DNA from: an uncultured Clostridia bacterium
Lineage (GTDB): Bacteria > Bacillota > Clostridia > Oscillospirales > Ruminococcaceae
Direction: 5' to 3'
NCBI GenBank assembly: GCA_945933905.1
Contig: CAMEQX010000010.1
Coordinates: 1 to 13,890, forward strand
DNA length: 13,890 nucleotides
Shown here: piece by piece, positions 7,357 to 13,883 of the stretch
Position numbering within the stretch: position 1 is the stretch's first letter
Layout of the letters: every line of letters starts with the position of its first letter
Program-made: the position numbers and the translations under genes
The notes under the pieces: model-generated
What the model saw: the letters and a program-made list of their open reading frames with translations, nothing else
Database searches by the model: none
What the model was told of the DNA's origin: nothing

Positions 7357-8946
7357 TTACTTCTTTTCTTCATCATCTTTGTTGTCCGAGCCGCCCGATG
7401 AACCTAGGCTCTTGCCCATTTTCGCGACATTTCCGAGACCGCCGCCGCTTCCGCCCGTGAAGGCATTTCCCGCGCTCTTTGCAGCGCCCTGAGCCGCCGA
7501 AGCCGCGCCCTGAGCCGCAGAAGCCGCACCCTTAGCAGCCGTTGCCACGCCCTTCGCAGCAAGGCTTCCTCCGCCTGTCGCCGCCGCCAAAGCCGCGTCC
7601 TTAGCGGTGTTCGCAGCCATCTTCACCATTCCCGCAACCACCATCGCAGACGCGCGGTCAGCCGCAGCAACCTCCGGATTTATTACCTCAAGAATGGTCG
7701 TGTTGGACTTCCAAGCCGCGTACATACACCCTATCACGAATATAATTTTCAGCGTTGCGTCAAGCGCAACGTTGTCGCTGAACGAGAAATTCGAGCTCAT
7801 TATCATCGGAATGAAAATCATCACGAGATTCATCGAAATCACAATTCCAAAGCCCGAAAGCAGCTTTCCTATGAACATCTCGCGCCATCTCTTGAAGGTC
7901 ATTCCGCCATCAAGCGGCATTGTTGCAACAAACAGCGGCGATGTGATGTACAAAATAACAACCTCGATTATCTTTCGGATAAACACAAACATCGAGCAAA
8001 TCATAATCAGAATTATTCCGAGACTTGCGATGTAAACCAGCGGATAATTGTACAAGCTCTCAAACATATTCGGGAAAGTTTTCGCGTTTTTCGACAGGTC
8101 GTCAAGCGAGAAATCCGTCTTTCCGTCCTTGTTGTTTTTGAGGTTATTCGCGGACTTGTCGGCAACCTTCACGTCCTCCGCCTGACTTTGAAAAATTGCC
8201 TGAATATTTTCGAGGTCGAGGTCGGGGTACATATCGAAATCGGCAAGATAATGCGCGGGATTGTAGATGCTCTTTTCACCGCTGAAATACGCCGCGCGCT
8301 TGCCCGATGTGAAAGACGCTTCCTTATCGTCGTCATCGCCGAAGGTGCCCGACAGGAACAAAATTGTCGAGAGCTTCGGTGCCTCGTCCGAGCCCGTCAC
8401 GCCGATTATCGCGTTTTCCGTCGAAACCAAAATCGCCGACGAAAGCTGCGAGCCGAAGAACATCATAACCGGCACAATCATAAACGCAATGCACGATTTC
8501 AGCGCCGTTTTCATAACGTGGCTGATGGGGCGCTTGTGCTCGAGAGCATACGAGCCCATCGACTTTGCCACCGAGTAAATCGTGAAAATAAAGCAAATCG
8601 CGACGCCCACAAACGTCACCGCAATCATCGCTTGCTTAATTCCGTCGTTCGTGAGAAAAACATCAAGCAGATACATTTCGTTTCCGTCGTTTTTCACGGT
8701 TTGCGTTCCTGCGAAAATGTCGAAGAAATCCTGAAAAACGTCAACAATGTGCAGAAGATAAAGCAGAATTCCCTGCAAAAACGTGCCGCATATTAGCATA
8801 AGTCCGTTCAGCACAACGGAAAACAGGAAGTTGAACAGATATGTAATCAGCATGGAAAACAGCTCGAAAGCCCAGCTCAGCGAGTCTGCAATCGCGCCCG
8901 TTACCGTGGAAACCCAGCCCAAACTGTCCAGCAGCACAGGTGTCAT
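7357..8946 (-). CDS. VirB6/TrbL-like polytopic T4SS protein with Ala-rich tail
   Basis: A 529-aa membrane protein. A GTG three codons upstream (8955) is in frame, but the ribosome binding site AGGAGG (8955-8960) overlaps that GTG and stands eight bases before ATG 8946, which is therefore taken as the start. Hydrophobic segments lie at about 28-70, 104-128, 150-178, 303-335, 362-385 and 399-413. Shared blocks with its neighbour at 5324-7336 include KRPISHVMKTALKSCIAF and VILYITSPLFVATMPLDGG...FKRWREMFIGKLL, marking it as a VirB6/TrbL-like component of the membrane channel. A long polar loop of about 110 residues (roughly 183-293) separates the two membrane halves and is longer than in the paralogue. 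The tail is Ala/Gly-rich with a seven-residue repeat (463-491), then Gly/Ser and a DDEEKK end. It sits 20 bases before the next VirB6-like gene. Confidence 0.92.
   Translation of the reverse strand: MTPVLLDSLGWVSTVTGAIADSLSWAFELFSMLITYLFNFLFSVVLNGLMLICGTFLQGILLYLLHIVDVFQDFFDIFAGTQTVKNDGNEMYLLDVFLTNDGIKQAMIAVTFVGVAICFIFTIYSVAKSMGSYALEHKRPISHVMKTALKSCIAFMIVPVMMFFGSQLSSAILVSTENAIIGVTGSDEAPKLSTILFLSGTFGDDDDKEASFTSGKRAAYFSGEKSIYNPAHYLADFDMYPDLDLENIQAIFQSQAEDVKVADKSANNLKNNKDGKTDFSLDDLSKNAKTFPNMFESLYNYPLVYIASLGIILIMICSMFVFIRKIIEVVILYITSPLFVATMPLDGGMTFKRWREMFIGKLLSGFGIVISMNLVMIFIPMIMSSNFSFSDNVALDATLKIIFVIGCMYAAWKSNTTILEVINPEVAAADRASAMVVAGMVKMAANTAKDAALAAATGGGSLAAKGVATAAKGAASAAQGAASAAQGAAKSAGNAFTGGSGGGLGNVAKMGKSLGSSGGSDNKDDEEKK
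7484..7567 (-). repeat. 21-bp (7-codon) direct repeats encoding an Ala-rich tail
   Basis: Units at 7484-7504 and 7505-7525 differ by a single base; 7526-7546 is a more diverged copy and 7547-7567 is weakly related. They encode AAQGAAS/AAKGAAS-type heptads in the VirB6-like protein. The seven-residue spacing of small residues could give a long helix, and the near identity of two units points to slippage or recent duplication. Confidence 0.75.
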
Positions 8947-8954
8947 TCTGTTCA

Positions 8955-8960
8955 CCTCCT
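8955..8960 (-). promoter_or_regulatory. Ribosome binding site deciding the start of the first VirB6-like gene
   Basis: The minus strand reads AGGAGG here, eight bases before ATG 8946. The alternative GTG start at 8955-8953 shares its first base with this site and so cannot use it. This argues for the ATG. Confidence 0.85.
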
Positions 8961-8975
8961 CTCAAGAATTTCGCG

Positions 8976-10403
8976 TTATCTGATGTTGAATTTTTTGCGC
9001 GTGATGATGAAGAAAACAAGCCCCGCGACAATCAGCGCGCCGCCGAGAACTACCGCGACAATCGCCATTCCGTTCATCTGGTAAATTATATCAAACGTCT
9101 GCGAGAAGCTGTTTCCCGCCTTGTCGTAAACCGTCACATAGTATTTTCCCGCGTCCGTGAGTTCAAGCGTTTTCTTTATCGTTTCGCCGTCTTTTATTAT
9201 CGTGTAAGTGTCGATATCGTCCGAAATAAGCTCGATGAAAACCGTCACGCCCTGCGCTTTTCCTTCGCTGTCCAGCCCGTTCACCTTGAACTCGGGCGGC
9301 GTGTTGTCAAGCGTGAAGCTCTCCGTCCACTTGTAAATTCCGCAGGAAATATCGAACGTGTATTCGCCCTCAGCGCCGAGGTCAACAAAGGTTTTGTTCG
9401 CGCGGATTTCGTTTTTCCCGAACATCGCCTTCTCGATTTCGCAGCCCTCCGGCACGGCGTACTGCGTGATTGAACCCGCGTATTCGCCTATAATCGTGAA
9501 CCCGAATTTCGCGGGATTTTCGTCGTCGCCGTCGTAAATCAGGAGCGTATATTCGCCATCTTCGGTAAGCGCGTTGCCAAAAGCATAGCTGGTCTGTTCC
9601 TCGCCGTCTTTCAGCAGTTCATACTCGATAGTGTCCGGATACTCAAGTTTAACATTGTTCGTGGTTACCGTTCCCGCGGGGACATTGCTGAAAAACACCG
9701 TGCCACCATCCGTGACAACGCGGATTTTTTCGCTTGTCGCGTACTGCGAGAGAAGGCTTGCCTTGTCGTTTTTCGGGAGCAAAATCCCCTGCTCCTCGGT
9801 ATCTTTATCGTCGGGATTTGACGGTTTTTCACCCTCTCCGCCCGAGCTGTCGGAGCTTGTATCCGAGCCGTCCGATGAGATATCCTCGCTGCTGTCACCC
9901 GAGCTGAACTCGCTATCCTCGGAGCTTTCCGAGTCCTCGATATCCGAGCTTTCGCCATCGGAATCGCCCTCCTCGGACTTCTCCGTTATCCAAAAACGAA
10001 ACAGCCCGTAGTAAACCTCGTCCTCGCTCCCGCCGAGCAAATCTTTCCCCTCAACCATCAGCGTGAGCGAGTATTTTCCCGGCTCCTCAAACGGCTCGCC
10101 GCGCGTGTATTCGGACTTTTTCCCGTCCTTATCCACGGTGACCGAAACGGTTTCCGGCAAGTCAAGCGTGACCGGATAATCGATAACCGCGCCGTTTGAA
10201 ATGTTGCTGTAAAACACAATCTGCTTTGCGATTATCTCCTCGAAAAGCGTGGAATTAACCCTATTCTGAGCAATCTCCGTGTAAATATATTCGATTTTTT
10301 GTTGGCTTTCCGCAGTACTTTCGTCCGTTTCGGCAAACGCAGTAAGCGAAACCGTTCCAAAAACCGCGCAGGCAAGCGCCGCAGTCAGAAATTTCTTAAA
10401 CAT
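8976..10403 (-). CDS. Secreted membrane-anchored four-repeat (Ig-like) protein with acidic Ser/Asp linker
   Basis: A 475-aa protein, start ATG 10403 with AAAGGA eight bases upstream. The signal peptide (MFKKFLTAALACAVFGTVSL) is probably cut after AFA at residue 24. Four repeats each end in a G-x-Y-hydrophobic strand: GKYSL (109-113), GEYTL (283-287), GEYTF (346-350) and GKYYV (419-423). The last carries DNTPP and YDKAGN, as in bacterial Ig-like surface modules. Between repeats 1 and 2 lies a Ser/Asp/Glu-rich, almost certainly disordered linker (about 142-204). One transmembrane helix (about 445-467) and a basic tail (TRKKFNIR) anchor it with the repeats outside the cell; no LPXTG sortase signal is present. 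It is paralogous to the product of 318-1544. Its place between virD4 and the VirB6 genes suggests an outer-face T4SS component or recipient-contact adhesin. That role is inferred. Confidence 0.88.
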   Translation of the reverse strand: MFKKFLTAALACAVFGTVSLTAFAETDESTAESQQKIEYIYTEIAQNRVNSTLFEEIIAKQIVFYSNISNGAVIDYPVTLDLPETVSVTVDKDGKKSEYTRGEPFEEPGKYSLTLMVEGKDLLGGSEDEVYYGLFRFWITEKSEEGDSDGESSDIEDSESSEDSEFSSGDSSEDISSDGSDTSSDSSGGEGEKPSNPDDKDTEEQGILLPKNDKASLLSQYATSEKIRVVTDGGTVFFSNVPAGTVTTNNVKLEYPDTIEYELLKDGEEQTSYAFGNALTEDGEYTLLIYDGDDENPAKFGFTIIGEYAGSITQYAVPEGCEIEKAMFGKNEIRANKTFVDLGAEGEYTFDISCGIYKWTESFTLDNTPPEFKVNGLDSEGKAQGVTVFIELISDDIDTYTIIKDGETIKKTLELTDAGKYYVTVYDKAGNSFSQTFDIIYQMNGMAIVAVVLGGALIVAGLVFFIITRKKFNIR

Positions 10404-10422
10404 ACCGTTTTCCTTTCGGAGA

Positions 10423-12411
10423 TTAGTTTTCGTTTTCGCCGAGAACTATGCCGTTTCTCTCGGCAAGGTCGTAATAAACCTCGTCGGGAAAGAACGCGTT
10501 GCTGCGAACCTCGGTCAAGTCCATTGTGCCGAACTGATACAGGTCGCACTTGTAGCTCGGCGTGAATTTCGTTTTCAGCGGATAGTTACCAAAAGTCACG
10601 ATAATCGCGTTTCCCGTGTCGGTTTTGTTGTTGATTTTTTGCAGCTCGGACGGGTAGATAAGCGGGCGCGTCTGAATTGACGTGCTGTAACTCGCCTCGC
10701 CCTCCTTCGTTCCCATTGAGCGCGAAACGCTCGTTGTGGAAACGGTGCAGTTTCCGCAAAGTTCCGAGAATTCCTTGCACGTCTCGATATCGTTTGAACC
10801 GATGAACATTTTCATACCGCAGTTGGATTTTACGATATCTCCGACCGTTTTTCCGTAAACATTGTCGAGCTGCGCGTAGGACTGCACGACCATATTGAAC
10901 CAGATTTTTCTCGAACGTCCTACGGTAATCATCTTGTCGAACTTGTCGATTTTCGGCATATTTCCGAACTCATCGAGAATGAAATAAACGTTTCTCGGAA
11001 GCGACAAATCCTCGCGCGTGGAGGCTTTTTTGATGAGCGCCTTGTAGATGCACAAAATGAACGCCGCCGCAAGCGTGTGGCGCGTGTCCTTTTCATCGGG
11101 GATTTTGAGGAACAGCGCGGTCGGTTCGTCTGCGAAAATTGCGGGGTCGATGTCCGTGTTTGACGTCAGCGAGCAGATGCCCTCGTCGTTGAAAATAGAC
11201 AGCTTGTCGAACGCGATTGACATATAGCTGGCGAGCGTATTTTCCGCGGCGGAAAGCACCTGTTTACTCAGCGTAACCGCCTTTGAAAGCACGTTTCTGC
11301 CGTAAAAATAGTTGCGCAGAGCCTCGAAATTGTTGTCCGAATTTCCGAGCGCTTTGTTGACGTTGAAGAAGTTGAATTTTTCCTTCGTCATACCGAGTTC
11401 TTCGTTTTCGCTGTCCTCGAGCATTCCGATTATTGTCGCCATAATAATCGAGCGCGCGCCCTTTTCCCACACGGGATCGTCCTTGCTTTCAATCGGGCAG
11501 ATAACGCTTACAAGGTCGTTCAAATCCTCGTAAACCTCGTCGTAAATCTTCTGTCGCTGCACCTTGATTACGCCGATAAGCTCCTTGCGGACAGCGTACG
11601 CCTTGCCTTCATATTCGTACCACTCGTCCTCGTAAAGCTCGGGCGGATTTACCAGCTCCAGCCCCGACTCCTCGGCATTGTCGGTTCTGCAGTAAATTTC
11701 GTTGCCCGTGTTCACATACTCTTGATAGCGGTCGTACAGCTCTCCGAGCGGGTTCCAGCGGAACGAAGAATACGGGTCGCGCAAATCCAGCACCATTACC
11801 TTGTACCCGCGCTCCTGCAAAAATTTGCTGTGCATTTGAAACAGCTCGCCCTTCGGGTCGGTGCAAATCATCGACGAGCCCGCGCCCGATTTCGCGAGAA
11901 TTTGAATCATCGGATTGATGAAAGTTGTCGTTTTACCGGAGCCGGTTGCACCGATTATAAGGCCGTGCATTGGAGACGCGAGATTTACGTGAAGTCCCTT
12001 TTTATCGTACCAAGCTCTCACGGGAATTCCGTCTTTTTTCGACTCGCCGAGCTTTGCAAACTCGTGCGGAGCGAAGTTGAAATCGCGCTCCTTATCGGTC
12101 ATAAAACGCGAATTTTCCAGCGTTGAGTCGGTCACGGCGTTCTTCTTATTCGCGCCGAGAAGGCTCTGCCGTGTGCGCTTGAAGCTGTCGGGGCGCGTTG
12201 CCGCGTACAGCACGATGATGACGATAAGCACAATCAGCCCGTACAGGTAATTCAGCGGATTAAGCAGCACCGCGGGATTTAAGAAAAGCGAAAAATCCTT
12301 CGCCGTAATCGCGGGCATCAGGTTGTCGAGCATCGCTCCCGCAAGATACGCGCAGAAAACTAGCGCCACAAGTCCGATTGCCGCCGTGCTGTAAATTTTC
12401 TTCAAATTCAT
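10423..12411 (-). CDS. virD4: VirD4/TraG-type T4SS coupling ATPase
   Basis: A 662-aa coupling protein that recruits substrates (in conjugation, the relaxase-DNA complex) to the T4SS channel and pumps them using ATP. A TTG at 12429 is in frame, but GGGAGG (12419-12424) seven bases before ATG 12411 marks the start. Two N-terminal membrane helices (about 10-28 and 61-80) are followed by the ATPase domain with Walker A GATGSGKT (154-161), DPKGELF (195-201), Walker B VYFILDEFGNMPKI (485-498, with DE at 490-491) and the VVQSYAQLDNVYG segment (518-530). Between FRWNPL and the DDPVWEKGARSI segment is a stretch with extra, acidic/Tyr-rich sequence (about 228-285) that seems longer than in typical family members. 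All catalytic motifs look intact. It abuts the protease gene upstream and lies 19 bases before the repeat-protein gene. Confidence 0.96.
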   Translation of the reverse strand: MNLKKIYSTAAIGLVALVFCAYLAGAMLDNLMPAITAKDFSLFLNPAVLLNPLNYLYGLIVLIVIIVLYAATRPDSFKRTRQSLLGANKKNAVTDSTLENSRFMTDKERDFNFAPHEFAKLGESKKDGIPVRAWYDKKGLHVNLASPMHGLIIGATGSGKTTTFINPMIQILAKSGAGSSMICTDPKGELFQMHSKFLQERGYKVMVLDLRDPYSSFRWNPLGELYDRYQEYVNTGNEIYCRTDNAEESGLELVNPPELYEDEWYEYEGKAYAVRKELIGVIKVQRQKIYDEVYEDLNDLVSVICPIESKDDPVWEKGARSIIMATIIGMLEDSENEELGMTKEKFNFFNVNKALGNSDNNFEALRNYFYGRNVLSKAVTLSKQVLSAAENTLASYMSIAFDKLSIFNDEGICSLTSNTDIDPAIFADEPTALFLKIPDEKDTRHTLAAAFILCIYKALIKKASTREDLSLPRNVYFILDEFGNMPKIDKFDKMITVGRSRKIWFNMVVQSYAQLDNVYGKTVGDIVKSNCGMKMFIGSNDIETCKEFSELCGNCTVSTTSVSRSMGTKEGEASYSTSIQTRPLIYPSELQKINNKTDTGNAIIVTFGNYPLKTKFTPSYKCDLYQFGTMDLTEVRSNAFFPDEVYYDLAERNGIVLGENEN

Positions 12412-12418
12412 AGTTTTT

Positions 12419-12424
12419 CCTCCC
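12419..12424 (-). promoter_or_regulatory. Ribosome binding site deciding the virD4 start
   Basis: The minus strand reads GGGAGG, seven bases before ATG 12411. It lies downstream of the in-frame TTG at 12429, which has no such site and begins immediately after the stop of the protease gene. The shorter virD4 product is therefore preferred. Confidence 0.85.
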
Positions 12425-12429
12425 GACAA

Positions 12430-13413
12430 TTATTCGAGGATTTTTTCGGCTTTTAAATCGCCGAGCAATGTCCTAACGCAGAAAAAGGCAGTTATTCCGC
12501 CGAAAATTAGGTATATGAGCTCCGCGACAATGTTGTCGAAAAGCACCTTGTACGCGTCCGTGTTCATCAGCAAAAGCATCGGCACGCTTGCTAAATTGAA
12601 CCCAATGTGCATCAGAAGCGGGTATGTGAGGTTGTTGTATCTTATGCGAACCAACGTGAAAAATCCGCTGCTCACAAGCGCCACGGCAATCCAAACCGGC
12701 TGAATATGCGGCAGCGCAAACGCCACGGTCACCACAATCACCACGGCTTTTTCGGGGAACGCGCGTTTTAGCGTGTGGACCAAAAATCCGCGGAACATCA
12801 TTTCCTCGCAAAGCGGCGCGAGAACCGCGATGTACAGCAAGCTCAGCGCGATATTGTCCGTGTAGAGCAGGCTTTCCGTGCCCGCGCTGTAACTTTTCAC
12901 AAAGCTGTCCGGCAGCGGCAAAATTGCCAGCAGCGCCGATGTTGAAAGATTGAGGCAAACTCCCGACAAAACGCATAACAAAGCGGGTTTGCGGCTGATT
13001 AAGCGCGGGTGAAACTCCAGCATATCCTTCACCGTTTCGGTTTCGGGATGCTTTTTTCTTTTGCGGATGTAGTGGTTCATCAGGTAGAAAAAGTACACAA
13101 AAAATCCCATTATTGAGCAGAGCAGCTTGAGTGTGCCACTGTTCTGAAGCGCGTCGTTCGAGAAGATGATGAAGAACATTTGCGGGAAGAAATAGAACCC
13201 GAAATACAGCCCCACCGCCGACAAAATTGAGGTGATTATTATGTATTTTCGCGAGTTTCGGTTGATGATTTGGCGGCGTTTTTTCTCGCGTTTTTTCTTC
13301 TCCGCAAGAGCCGCTTCTTCGCTGTCGTCAGCCTCCTCGACCTCCGCTTCAACCTCGATTTCTTCGGCAAAATTCTCGAAATCGGAATTTTTTCTCTGCT
13401 TTTTCTTTTTCAA
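12430..13413 (-). CDS. CPBP (CAAX-type) family intramembrane protease
   Basis: A 327-aa polytopic membrane protein of the CPBP/Abi family (Rce1-like glutamic metalloprotease fold). The three conserved motifs are present: EEMMFR (Glu203, Glu204, Arg208), FALPH (Phe232, His236) and HIGFN (His269, Asn273), so an active enzyme is expected. The first 55 residues are highly charged: a Lys-rich start, an acidic stretch of Glu/Asp/Ala, then a Lys/Arg-rich stretch. They are probably a cytosolic tail. About seven or eight hydrophobic segments follow between residues 57 and 315. The start is TTG at 13413, supported by AAGGGTG seven bases upstream; no better ATG is near. It lies between the pilin and virD4 genes, downstream of a terminator-like hairpin. 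Substrate is unknown. Processing of the pilin or another T4SS protein, or protection of the host cell, are possibilities by inference only. Confidence 0.9.
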   Translation of the reverse strand: MKKKKQRKNSDFENFAEEIEVEAEVEEADDSEEAALAEKKKREKKRRQIINRNSRKYIIITSILSAVGLYFGFYFFPQMFFIIFSNDALQNSGTLKLLCSIMGFFVYFFYLMNHYIRKRKKHPETETVKDMLEFHPRLISRKPALLCVLSGVCLNLSTSALLAILPLPDSFVKSYSAGTESLLYTDNIALSLLYIAVLAPLCEEMMFRGFLVHTLKRAFPEKAVVIVVTVAFALPHIQPVWIAVALVSSGFFTLVRIRYNNLTYPLLMHIGFNLASVPMLLLMNTDAYKVLFDNIVAELIYLIFGGITAFFCVRTLLGDLKAEKILE

Positions 13414-13437
13414 TTTATTTCACCCTTAATTTAAGCC

Positions 13438-13496
13438 AAAAAACAACTCTTGCCGCTCCTCGTATGTGCTTCGGGAGCTTACGGAGAGCGGCAGAG
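13438..13496 (-). terminator. Intrinsic terminator or attenuator after the pilin gene
   Basis: On the minus strand a left arm CTCTGCCGCTCTCCGTA (13480-13496) pairs with a right arm TACGAGGAGCGGCAAGAG (13447-13464), with one bulged base and a two-base internal mismatch. The loop is about 15 bases and TTGTTTTTT follows (13438-13446). This is a standard Rho-independent terminator shape, ending 24 bases before the protease start. No convincing promoter fits in the remaining gap, so partial read-through is the likely way the downstream genes are transcribed. It would give more pilin mRNA than mRNA for the rest. Confidence 0.8.
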
Positions 13497-13506
13497 TAGA
13501 TTACTG

Positions 13507-13827
13507 TCAGTTCGATGTCGCTGCGGTTGTTGCCCACTGTTCCATCGCGGGAAGACCGATTTTCAGAGCAACAAGCAAAACAAATATAAGTACAAAGCCG
13601 ATTATCGCGTTTCTCAAACCGTGCTTCGCTTTTTCTCTGTCCTGAGGCTCTTCAGCTTTCGCGAACTTCACACCGAGGATTATGCAGAAAACTGCACCGA
13701 GCGCTCCGACAACAGCAAGCGCGGGACCCAAAATCATATCCAAAAGGTTGATAATCGGGTTCGTCATCTTCTCAAAGGGATTTTCCGCTCCCGAGGAAGC
13801 CGCAAGAAAAAGTAACATATTGTTCAT
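13507..13827 (-). CDS. VirB2/TrbC-like T4SS pilin subunit
   Basis: A 106-aa protein, start ATG 13827 with GGAG nine bases upstream. It has a short N-terminal hydrophobic stretch (MLLFLAAS), then two transmembrane helices (about 28-53 and 73-92). A short charged cytosolic loop (FAKAEEPQDREKAKHGLRN) joins them, and a small polar C-terminus follows. The two-helix layout, with G-V-K-F-A-K-A and the R/K-rich loop leading to IIGFVLIFVLL, is typical of VirB2/TrbC-like and related T4SS pilin families. It would be the major subunit of the conjugative pilus or channel. It has no long cleavable leader, as is common in Gram-positive versions. It is the first visible gene of the cluster and is followed by a terminator, fitting a product needed in excess. 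Assignment is by topology and pattern, not by a search. Confidence 0.85.
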   Translation of the reverse strand: MNNMLLFLAASSGAENPFEKMTNPIINLLDMILGPALAVVGALGAVFCIILGVKFAKAEEPQDREKAKHGLRNAIIGFVLIFVLLVALKIGLPAMEQWATTAATSN

Positions 13828-13846
13828 AAAAATTTTCTCCTTTTTT

Positions 13847-13858
13847 CCGCCGAAGCGG
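13847..13858 (-). other. Small UUCG-tetraloop hairpin in the pilin leader
   Basis: The minus strand reads CCGC-TTCG-GCGG, a four-base-pair stem closed by the very stable cUUCGg tetraloop, ending six bases before the ribosome binding site GGAG. It could protect the 5' end of the pilin mRNA or keep the binding site open. It is short, so chance is not excluded. Confidence 0.4.
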
Positions 13859-13869
13859 GTATTTTTTCA

Positions 13870-13883
13870 TTGGTTTATACCAA
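13870..13883 (-). promoter_or_regulatory. Palindrome overlapping a possible -10 box upstream of the pilin
   Basis: The minus strand reads TTGGT-ATAA-ACCAA, a five-base inverted repeat about 43 bases before the pilin start. TATAAA within it could serve as a -10 element, so the palindrome could be an operator. Any -35 box would lie outside the window, and this cannot be tested here. Confidence 0.25.

Noticed and set aside
8188..8796. 202-codon open frame on the plus strand
   Set aside because: It is antisense to the VirB6-like gene. Its composition is Arg/His-rich and low in structure, and no gene organisation supports it.
10423..12429. TTG start for virD4
   Set aside because: The GGGAGG site lies between this TTG and ATG 12411, so it can only serve the ATG.
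13450..13815. 121-codon open frame on the plus strand
   Set aside because: It is antisense to the pilin gene and the terminator hairpin; the pilin has a good ribosome binding site and membrane topology.
13847..13869. Plus-strand terminator (CCGC-CGAA-GCGG then GTATTTTTT)
   Set aside because: The stem has only four pairs and no plus-strand gene ends here. The same bases are better read as a minus-strand leader hairpin.
13772..13870. 32-aa leader peptide frame overlapping the pilin start (MKKYPLRRKKGENF...)
   Set aside because: No ribosome binding site precedes its ATG and it overlaps the pilin coding region out of frame; likely chance.
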